This document shows positions 1 to 8,790 of a stretch of DNA of 20,744 nucleotides, one piece after another. Made by a program: the position numbers and the translations under genes. The DNA is taken from the NCBI RefSeq assembly GCF_000611645.1, contig NW_014013051.1, positions 3,533 to 24,276 of the forward strand, read 5' to 3'. The stretch comes from Monoraphidium neglectum (Eukaryota; Chlorophyta; Chlorophyceae; Sphaeropleales; Selenastraceae). The notes beneath the pieces were generated by a model. It was not told the origin of the DNA and searched no databases. It saw nothing but the letters and a program-made list of their open reading frames with translations. The stretch's first letter is position 1. Each line of letters begins with the position of its first letter.

Positions 1-19
1 ACCCCCGCCCCCGCCTCAG

Positions 20-2486
20 GTGCTGGCCGCAGCGGCCGCAGGCGGTGGCGCGCTTCACCGGCTTGGCGCGCCTAAACCTCAAGGGGCCCTACATCCACGG
101 TGGCAGCAGTCAAGCGCGCGCGGACGCGGTCGGGCCGCTGGTGGGCCCCCACTCCTGCGTCGCGCCCCTGGCAGTCGCGCTGCTCTCGGCACCTCGATGG
201 TTGCGCCGCGCCCGCACGTTCACGACAAGCAGCCGATTGCCTGCTTGCATGAGCGTGCTTGCAGGATTTTCGCCGCGTTTTATGTCCCCATGCTGCCCTG
301 CCGCCCTCACGACTGACGCCAGTGATGCTGCACCGCGCCGCCCCTTGGCTCCCCCATGCCGCAGCTCATGAGTGCCGCGCTGCTGCCTCGACTGAGTTCC
401 CTTGAAATCTCCTACCCCGGGCCGGGTGCGTTGTGTGGGGGGCCGCCGCCCTGCCTTGCCTCTACGCCTCAAGGCTGCCTTTGCTGGGCACGCCGCCTGC
501 GGGCAGCTAGTTGCTGTGCCCGCTGCAGCGCGGCCGCGCTGCCTGGGCCGCTGACGTCACACTTGCAACCTGTACCTCCGAGTACTAGCTCCTTGCTTCC
601 CCTTCCATTGTGGCGTCATGGTGTGGCTTCCACCTTCAAACCACGTGTGCCTCCTGCGTTTCTCGTCTGAGATCACAGGCTCCCTCGATGATCTGGACGC
701 GCTGACTCAGCTGACCAGCCTCGCCCTCTGCCGCGGCCACGACGCGGGCGGCGGCGGCCTACCCCCCTCGGCAGCCGCCGCGATCGCGCCGCCGGCCCAG
801 CTGCCGGGCGCGGCGCAGGGCGGCGAGGAGGCGGGGCCCGCGGCCGCGGCGGGGGCGGCGGCGGGGCTGGACGCGGACGGGCGGCCGCGCGATTTTGTGC
901 AGCTGCCGGCGGCGGTGGGCGAGCTGCGGCTGCTGCACACGCTTCGGTTGGACAACCTGCCCCCCTGCTACGACGCCCTCCGGCGGCTGCCGGCGCTGCT
1001 GCGGCTTGAGATGCGAGTGAGGGACGGTCGTAGGGCAGTTGGACCTTTTCACCCTGCAGACGTTTCATATCAAGGCCTTTTTGCAGTCCTGGACACAACT
1101 GCTGACTGTGCGCGGCAGGCAGCTGCCCGTGGGCTTCATGCAGATGCGCTTCCGCACCCGCCTACGCTCATCGCAGCAGCCAGGGTGCGCTTCTGACCCC
1201 CGGGAGCCTCGTGCGCGCGCTTGGCCTTGTACCCTCTCAGGGCCAGACGCTGCGTCTGCGCAACGGGCTACTCATGGCCGCCAACCCGCTGCCCGGGGTG
1301 GGGCAGCTGCGGGGCCTAACAGCGCTGGTGGCGCGCTGCAACTACGGCATCAACAGGTGCGCCGCGGGGCCTCACGGTGCCGTGGCGGCTGCGTTGCCCG
1401 CCGGGAGTTGGCCGCGGCCACCCCCCTCTCGCCGCGCTCCCCGCAAGCCGCGCCGCGCGCTTTTCCGCCGCCGCCGCCGCAGACTTTCTCGTGCGCGCGC
1501 CATAGGCCGCCCGCCGGCCGCGTGCTGGCCTCGGCTGAGGGCGCCTTGTGCCCGGACCCACGCTAGATCGCCACACGCCTACTAAGAGAAGCCCCCATCG
1601 CACATCAAGATATCATCCCCACCCTCCTGCCCCCTTACACCCAGGCTGCCCGCTGAGATCGGGCAGCTGGCGGCCCTGGAGGTGCTGGACGTCTCCAAAA
1701 ACATGCTCTGGCAGATCCCTGACGAGGTGCGGCGCCGCCCTACATCACTGCTCACTCACTCTGTATACTATACATGAATATGCGCGTCCGACTCGCGCCG
1801 CACACGTGTGCCTGCTCGGCGTTGTCCATCCTGCTGGCCTCGCGCTGCCGCCTGCGGTGCCGTTTTGTGACCTCGGTGCCGACGCGCCTCGCGCAACGCC
1901 TGCGCTCCGCATCCGGTCAAACCTCGCCAGACCGCCTGTCTGGGCCATCCCTGTAAACAAAACGCTCTGCTGCCCTCCTTATCAAGTGTCAGCGAACGCC
2001 CCCCGCCTGCGGGACCCCGCCCCCTGTGCACCCGCAGGTCGCGTCGCTGCGCCGCCTGGCGCACCTGGACGTCAGCTCAAACTGCCTCACCGCGCTGCCA
2101 GAGTGCCTGCCGCCCAGCCTCACGCACCTGGACGCCTCCAACAACTCGCGCGTGGTGCGATAACCGACGCTTCTCATCTCATGTTTGTTTATCGGTCCTG
2201 TGATGCTGATGAGTCTGTCATTCTTTGATGTCATAAGGGCGGAGATGGTGTGTGGCTGGAACCGGTGTCGCGCACCGAGCTCAGTCGTGGTTGCTAGCGG
2301 GCTGTCGTCGAGCTTGGCGGCGCCGTGTTGGGGCCCTGGTGCAGGTAGCTATGATTTCGGCCTGTCAGCCCATGCTGGCCGGTGCTGTTCAGGTCGCACC
2401 TCGCCGCAGAGTGCAAGTGTGAAATAACACGCACCACACCTGGCCCACAATCCGCACACACCTGCCCCACAATCTGCACACACACA

Positions 2487-2519
<33 letters not shown>

Positions 2520-4678
2520 ATGCACACACACTTCCTCCGCCCTGAACGCCACACCCGGCGCGCCCCCACCCCAGAACTCCCGGCCCCTCCCCACCCACCG
2601 CCTGCCCGTGCCCCCCCGACCCCCACTCCAAACCAGGTCCTTCCCGAGTCCCTCTCGCGCCTGGGCGCGCTGCGCTCCCTCCACCTCAACTGGGTGTGGT
2701 CGGACCTGGGCCCCGTATTCCGCGCGGGCCGGGGGCTGTCGCGGCTGGAGCTGCTGCGCGCGATTGGCAACGGCATCACAGAGCTGCCAGACACCATCCG
2801 CGAGTTCAAGGCGCTCAGGCGCGGCCCTCCGCTTTTCACCTCGCCCTGTTGTTGGGGGCGTGTTCGTCGTGCGGGGGCTCGCAGGGGCGGAATTCGGTGC
2901 AGATGGCTGGCAGCACCGCCGGATTTCCCATTCCAGGGCCTTCCAGAGGTGGAGCCCTTCCATCGCGGGGCAATAGGGCAGCCCGCCGCCGTCGGAAATC
3001 CGCACCTCTCAACCCCCTGGTATCCTCTAGCGGCTGCCGCACGCGCCAAAGAAGCCCTCCGAATGAGCCGCACATTCACACGCGCCGACGCCGCCCCGAC
3101 GCCCCCCTGTCGCCGCCGCCCGCAGGGTGCTGGAGCTGTCCATGAATAACCTCTCCTCCCTGCCGCCCGCTGTCGGCGCCCTCGCGTCCCTCGCCACCCT
3201 CGACCTGTCTGACAACCGCCTGGCGTCCCTGCCAGACGACCTGGGGGCGCTCGCTTCACTGCAGTCCCTGGGGCTGCGCAGCAACAGCCTGGGGGAGCTG
3301 TGCGAGGGGGTGGGGGCGCTGGGGGCGCTGACGTCACTGGACGTGTCCATGAACCACCTGGAGGCGCTGCCGTGGAGCGTCACCCGGATGACGGCGCTGC
3401 AGCAGGTGCGTGCGGCTCGGCGCAGTGTGCGCCCACGTGTGGGCGTTTGCAAGTGCGTGTGTATGCGTGTTCAACTCTGGTGTGCTGCCGATTGTGCTGG
3501 CGATCAATCGAGGGCCGGCTCGGTGGCAGGTATCATACGCCTGTGGACATGAGCGCAACCACTCCTCGAGGGGGCGGGGGTGGTCGTGCTCATGTCCAGC
3601 AGGATCTCTTATTGCACCTTTCAAGAGACACATCAGCAAAGCGCAGCCCTGCGAATGGGCGCGAACTACACCGTGTAGCAAAGCAGTGCGGCTCGTCTTT
3701 CTCATCGCCCAAAAGCACCGCTCCTCCCCACGCCCCCAAAAATTCAAACCCCAACTCCCGCAGCTGGCCGTCTCCATGAACCCCCTGGCGTCGCTGCCGC
3801 CCGGCCTCTCGGCCCTCACGCGCCTGCGTGTCCTCGAAATGTACTACGTCCGCCTGCCGACCAGCGCGCCCGCCGCGGACGCCGGCGCCGGCGCCGGCGC
3901 CGCGGGCTCAGCGTGCGGCGCCGACCAAGGGTGCGCTGCGGCGGCGGCCGGGCACCGGCTCCAGGATCTGATCCCGGGCCTCTTCGTCTTCTGCAACGCC
4001 CCCGCGCCACCTGCGCCCGGCTGCGCGGCGCGGGCGGCGGCGGAGCTGCCGATGGGGCCGGAGGGCCCTGACCCCGGTGATCTGATCGGCGGCGACGAGA
4101 GCCACAATGGCGGCAGCGGCGGCACGGAGGTCGGGGGTGCTGATCACGGCGTTGATGCTGCTGCTCACGCGCTCTACGCTGACGCAGCGCCCCCGCAGCG
4201 GGATGTGGCGGCGGCCTCCCCCGCGGGCGGGCCCTCCATGAGAAGCTGCCTGGCAGCTGGCGGGTGCCCTGGCGGCGCCATGTCGTCTAGCATGGGCAGC
4301 AGCCTAGGCGCGAGCACCAGCAGCGGCAGCAGCGACGCCGCGGGGGCCTCCGGCGGCGGGCCCGCGGCGACGGGCGCGTGGGAGGGGGCAGAGGGATCCG
4401 GGGCCGACACGGAAGATCTGGAGTCGCTGCTGTTTGAGATGGGGCTGGCTGAGCAGGTGGACCGGGCATCTGCGTCGGCGGGCGCGGCGGCTGCGTCGTC
4501 CGGGCGGCCGCCGGCCGCAGGGGCCCCTGCCCCAAAGCGCGGCGGCATGGCGGCACGTGGCGGCGCGGGGGCTGCAAGCAGTGATGGGGACGACGTCGCG
4601 GCGGCGGTGGACCAAGGGGCACCGTCGGGTCACGCGGAGTACGCGCGCCCCGCCAGGCGCTGCACGTGGTACGAGTGA
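20..4678 (+). CDS. Leucine-rich-repeat protein, 5'-truncated by the window edge
   Basis: Proposed exons are 20-99, 365-425 (probable), 679-1016, 1241-1356, 1645-1726, 2038-2151, 2637-2818, 3126-3405 and 3764-4678 (stop TGA). From 679 on, every junction keeps frame. Joined exons give many 23-residue LRRs of the LxxLxxLxLSxNxLxxLPxxl type, for example VLELSMNNLSSLPPAVGAL, LATLDLSDNRLASLPDDLGA and LTSLDVSMNHLEALP. This resembles intracellular Ras-group-like LRR proteins, a class that usually acts as a protein-binding scaffold. No kinase, NB-ARC or membrane segment is visible in the part present. An Ala/Gly-rich insert (about 730-895) interrupts an early repeat. After the last LRR (near 3850) comes a roughly 275-residue Ala/Gly/Ser-rich tail with one less repetitive acidic patch, DTEDLESLLFEMGLAEQ. 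The intron after 2818 has a GC donor. The splicing of 20-99 to 365-425 is unresolved because the phases do not match, and 1087-1184 may be a further exon. The start codon lies outside the window, and the partner and process are unknown. Confidence 0.8.
2475..2531 (+). repeat. (CA)13(CG)7(CA) composite microsatellite in an LRR-gene intron
   Basis: This stretch is a perfect 57-bp alternating purine-pyrimidine run. (CA)13 at 2477-2502 is followed by (CG)7 at 2503-2516 and further CA steps, with CA on the sense strand of the gene. It lies within the 2152-2636 intron, about 105 bases before the acceptor. Such sequence can adopt Z-DNA. Confidence 0.95.
2819..3125 (+). other. GC-AG intron in the LRR gene
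   Basis: The upstream exon ends CTCAG at 2818 and the next bases are GCGCGG, with no GT nearby. The acceptor is CCCGCAG ending at 3125. Joining 2818 to 3126 makes one Arg codon from AG plus G and yields EFKALR-VLELSMNN, a seamless leucine-rich-repeat spacing. The intron has no in-frame stop, so its retention would also be translatable, but that would break the repeat register. Confidence 0.75.
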
Positions 4679-5204
4679 CCCCCTTGAATTCTGCGCGCGC
4701 ACTTGCGTGGTGCCCAGGCTGCTGAGTCTAAAGCCGCGCGACACCCCACTAGTGTAGCGCTTGCGCGAGGGAACGGCTCTGTGCGCTTTGGCATTCGCTC
4801 AGCTGTGCCTTCAGCTGCAAGTGCCACTGCCATGATTGCCATTGCTTTGATCACCTCTCTTGGAGTTGTGACGGGCTGAGCCTTGAATCGTTTCTCAGCT
4901 CGTCCAGTGTTGTTTGAGTCTGTCCGTCGCCAGCATACCGGGCCTGGTGGTCAAGCATTGCCATGCAACCAGCCTTATTGATCAGTGCACATGGCAGCCC
5001 TACGGGCTAGCCCTGTGATTTCACATGCAGCACCAATACAGGGCTGCTGCAACATGCAGCCACCAGCATCGACTGTGGTGCGCACAAGCATCCTAAATCT
5101 TGAGTAAAAGACACGGCATCCCAAAAGGTGGGGGCAACAGTGGGTGTGAGGTGTGTGGTGCTTGGGGCTGGGCGCGTGCTTTGAAGGAGGCGGGGCTTGC
5201 ACTG

Positions 5205-5231
5205 GCGGGGCGGGGTGAAGCGGGGCGGGGT
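5205..5231 (+). repeat. Duplicated GCGGGGCGGGGT box with G-quadruplex potential
   Basis: The 12-mer GCGGGGCGGGGT occurs at 5205-5216 and again at 5220-5231. Together they give four GGGG runs separated by 1, 6 and 1 bases, which meets the usual intramolecular G-quadruplex pattern. It lies about 620 bp upstream of the phosphatase ATG. A promoter role is inference only. Confidence 0.8.
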
Positions 5232-5519
5232 AGAGTGAGGTTGGGCGACAGGGGTATGGCGACGGCATGTGACTTTGCCGATATTGCATCGTTTCAGGTG
5301 TGAAGGCCTGTGGGTAGCTACCCTTATTATGCAGTAAGCACTCGCCATACATCAACAGGGGCCTGTTTTACTGTGTCTGCATTGCCGTGAGCGTGGGAGC
5401 ACCATTGGCCGTTCTCACCGGGCAGGCCCAGGGGTGGTCAATCACCAGTGCACGGCGGTCAAGCACACTGACCTTGACATGCGTGTGGTGGCTTTGAATT
5501 TCGATCTTGGCTGCAGCGA

Positions 5520-5542
5520 CTATGTTATAATGCATAACATAG
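5520..5542. promoter_or_regulatory. Perfect 9-bp inverted repeat with 5-base spacer
   Basis: CTATGTTAT (5520-5528) and its exact reverse complement ATAACATAG (5534-5542) flank AATGC. It sits in a locally AT-rich patch about 310 bp upstream of the phosphatase ATG. The structure is seen directly; a role as a dimeric factor site or hairpin is inference. Confidence 0.6.
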
Positions 5543-5851
5543 CGCATTTATACCGCACACCCGATCATCAGGCCTCTCGCTCTGCATTCGCTTCATCACC
5601 CCGTACCCCTTGCTTGGTCTGAACTACCCAATCGGCAAACGGGGCATTGAAACAATTTGAGTGATCCTGAAATAAACCCTAAGCGACGCACTCAGCAGCA
5701 CTGTTGCCGTTTTTTGAGGCCCCACCGTCTGTTTCTGAATTTAGAGCAGCTTGGCGGTCAAAACAATAGCCTACTATCGGCATATGATAGGATAAGCGGA
5801 TCGAGTGGGGTTTCGATCAGGCCGCGGCCCCGTGCTCCAACGCTTCAACCC

Positions 5852-8342
5852 ATGGCGGCGCCGTTGGACGACGTGGCCCCCCTGCCGCCGTTACCGCGGC
5901 CCCCAGCCAAGGAGATGCGCGGCCCGACCGACTGGTGCAACTGGGTCATCCCCGGGCGCGTGATCGCGGGCGCTTACCCCGCCTCCATGAGTGATGCGGA
6001 CACTGAGAACGTGCTCACGCTGCTGCTGGAGCTCGGTATGAACACTTTTGTGTGCCTTCAGGTGCGTGTTGCCCATCCCACCGTCGACAACGGCACGCAC
6101 ATGCCACGCGGCAGCTAGAAGTGCCTGGCAGCAGTCCGCGCCACTTCCACATCGAAACACGCAACCGTAACAGCGGCTTGTGTCAGGGAACCCAACTTTC
6201 CGGTCCACACGGCGCCCATCCGACCCAACCCCAAATCTCCGCCTTCACATGATTTTCAAATCACTGCTGGTTTGACCCACCCAGGCAGAGGTCAACATCC
6301 ACGTGCCAGACCACGTGTGGCGCGCCGGCCACAGCCTGCGCCCGTACATACGCGACGCCCAGCGCATCCTGTCGCGCGCCCACGAGACGCGCAGCACGCG
6401 CATCAAGCAGCAACGCATTGACTTCCTGCACCTGCCCATCATCGACGGCAGCGTCACCACGGACAGCGCAATGCACAGGCGAGCGGAGGCAGGGTCTGAC
6501 TGATGGACCTGCCGAGCGAGGCGCCACGACAGATGAGAGACGCCGGACGGGCCGCCGTTTTTTGTCAGCGCTTGGGTACCGCTTACGAATTCTTGAATGA
6601 CGGCACCCCTAAGCACACGCTGCAGGGTGAAGGAGTACAGATCAAGCAATTGCCAGCTGCGTGACTGGCATGCTTGTCTCCGTGACCAGCACAGTGCTAA
6701 ATCACTCCCTCTCTGCAAACCGTGCAGGCTGGCAGAGGACTGCTGCGAGCGCGTTCTGCGGGGAGAGCGGCTCTACATCCACTGCTGGGGCGGCCACGGG
6801 CGCACCGGGACGCTGGTGGCTATCATGCTGTCCCGCCTGTACGGCCTGCCGTACACCAGTGCGTCGCGCTCGGGATGGCGCGCGGATGGCGCAGCACGAT
6901 ACTGTGGGCGACGGGCGGCAACGCTATCTTCTGCGCAGTTTGTCGTTGCAGTGTGGTGAACGATTGAGTGCACAACAGCTCGAGGCAAGCTGGATGGACT
7001 TGCGCCCACACCTACGGCCGCTCTGCTCACACATCGTGCCCGCTCGTCCCCCCAAAACCGCCCAGGCGCGCTGCGCCACACGCAGGCGTACCACGATGCG
7101 CGCGTGTACCCCCAGGGGGTGCGCTCCCCGCAGACAGCGGTGCAGCGCGCGCAGGTCAGGCGGCTGCTGCTCGTGCCCTCGCCCACCGCGCGGGCGCGCG
7201 CGGGTGCGCTGCTTCAAGACAGGGGGCTGGCCGTCAGCAGTGGCCTGGCTGGCACGTATGGCGGCGGCGGCGGAGGCGACGGCGGCGCCGGGCAGCAGGA
7301 GGCGCCGGGTGGTGCGGCTGATCAGTCGTTCTTGCAGGGACGGCAGCAGCAGCAACAGCAGCGGCCGCCGCCGCCGCAGCAGCGGCAGCAGCAGCTGTGG
7401 CCGGCTTCCCCTCCAGGCAAAACCTACAACCTGTCAGGGGCGCGCAGCAGCAGGGGTGCAGCGGTCGCGGACGCGGCACCAGGAGTTGCGGCAGATGCCT
7501 TGAACCCGGCAACGCCGTCCAAGGCGGCCCAGCCGCAGCGGGTGCTGGGGCGGCTGGGGTCCCCGGCCACCAACATAAGCCCTGCAGCTGGCTCTGCAGG
7601 CTGCAGCAGCACGCTGGCAGCCCTGGGCGGCAATATTAGCGCCGGCCTCGCGCTGCGCCAGCACAAGTTTGCGGCAGCGCTCAGCAGCAGCAGGTGGGCG
7701 CGGCAGAGGGCCAGGGGGTGCGGCGAGTTGTGTGCAACGGGTGTGGGTGCGGCGGGTTGCCAGAAATGTTCGTTACAAGCAGCTCGGACGCGTCATGCCT
7801 TTAAGTGTCCTGATGCAGATGCATATGTTTTGGCTTCGACGAGGTTTAACATCTTGCCCACGCACCGCTTTTGCTTCTCGCAATGCCTTAGCGTGGTCGC
7901 TGCTGACTCCATCTTTCAACAATCCCTCGGGCGGCCCAGCAGGCCTGCAAGTCTGGCTGCCGCCTCGGTCGCCGCACCTCCTCGGCCCTCCTCCTCGCCC
8001 AGCTGGATGGCTGCCGTGGCGGCGTCAGCGGCCGCTGGCGCAGCAGCCGCATCCGCTTCTCCCGCAGCCGGCAGCAAGAGCGCCGGCTCCGTCGCGGCTC
8101 CGACGACCCCTCCTGGCGTCAAGGCATTGGCGCTGCGGCGCGGGGGCACCGGCAGCTACTCGGCGCACGAAGGGGTGCGGCAGTCGCTCTTCAGCAGCAC
8201 TGCAGCCGCAGGCGCGGCGCCAGCGGGCTCGGGCGCGACGCAGGTCATGGCGCGGCAGATTGACGGCGGGCCCGTCCGTGGCGCCGAGCCCTTCACGTCG
8301 CACTACCCGCTTGCGATCGCTTTGACGCAGCAGCGAGAGTAA
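5852..8342 (+). CDS. Dual-specificity/tyrosine phosphatase-like protein
   Basis: Exons are 5852-6061, 6285-6478, 6728-6858, 7066-7693 and 7943-8342 (stop TAA); every junction keeps frame and the product is about 520 residues. The ATG at 5852 is the first in its frame, in context CAACCCATGG. The catalytic signature is HCWGGHGRTG, i.e. HCX5R with Cys154 as nucleophile and Arg160 in the phosphate loop. The upstream PIIDGSV supplies the likely general acid Asp124. The segment VIPGRVIAGAYPAS near residue 32 resembles the start of cysteine-phosphatase folds in this family. The domain ends near residue 205. The remaining 300 or so residues are low complexity: Gln- and Pro-rich near 7340-7400, then Ala/Ser-rich. 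The family hydrolyses phosphate esters on Tyr or Ser/Thr, but the substrate here is unknown. Intron 2 (6479-6727) has a GC donor. Intron 4 (7694-7942) is a multiple of three without stops and may be retained. Confidence 0.85.
6479..6727 (+). other. GC-AG intron in the phosphatase gene
   Basis: The exon ends GCACAG at 6478 and the intron begins GCGAGC, a good match to the GCAAGT-like context of GC donors. The acceptor is CCGTGCAG ending at 6727. Splicing joins SVTTDSAMH-R-LAEDCCERV, exactly the helix between the general-acid loop and the active-site strand of this family. Reading through instead reaches a stop within about 25 bases. Confidence 0.82.
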
Positions 8343-8790
8343 AACGCCGCTCATGAGCCTTGCGTGGGAGTGGCCAGAGGCATACAGCTTGTGCATGCTC
8401 ATTGTTGATGTCATGAGTTGTGATTGCGTATCCATGACCCGTTCAACCCCAAAACATCTTCGCCGGCAGATACCATCAGCGCATTTGGAATCGCGTCACT
8501 GCATACAGCTGGGTTGGGGCACACACTTGACTGCGTACCAGAGTACAGGCCCGTGACATGGCGCCTGCGCCCGCTCGCATTCGGGCTGGGCAGCGCAGCA
8601 GAGAGCCAGAGCCCGGTGGCCAGTACGTGCATATCCGTTTGAGAGGTTGTTATTGCCCATTTGATCACATCCAACATAAGACGTCAACCCACAGGTCAGC
8701 AGTGCAGCATTCAAACAAAATTGTGGAGTACCGCACGGTAGCGTACAGTGTTGCCGTCCTGGCTTCACAAGGTCCGTAAATCTGGCTTAA
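8343..8790. other. Spacer between the phosphatase and MCM10 genes; no gene seen
   Basis: These 448 bases lie between two genes on the same strand and should hold the phosphatase 3' UTR and the MCM10 promoter. No TATA box, TGTAA poly(A) motif, tRNA or convincing ORF was found by eye. The base composition is less GC-rich than the flanking exons. Confidence 0.6.

Larger units (their letters stand above)
4679..5851. other. Spacer between the LRR and phosphatase genes; no gene seen
   Basis: These 1.17 kb must hold the LRR gene's 3' UTR and the phosphatase promoter and 5' UTR. The region is clearly less GC-rich than its surroundings and its open frames are short and resemble nothing I know. No TGTAA poly(A) motif was noticed on the + strand after the LRR stop. 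It contains a G-rich block at 5205-5231 and a perfect inverted repeat at 5520-5542, listed separately. Confidence 0.7.

Noticed and set aside
4975..5355. Minus-strand open frames of about 110-126 codons in the 4679-5851 spacer
   Set aside because: They have no recognisable motif, no supporting splice structure and a composition like spacer DNA.
5774..5790. Small inverted repeat CTATC...GATAG
   Set aside because: Five-base arms with a seven-base loop are expected by chance in a spacer of this size.
8025..8435. Minus-strand open frame over the phosphatase 3' end
   Set aside because: It is antisense to the Ala/Ser-rich tail and is explained by high GC content and few stop codons.
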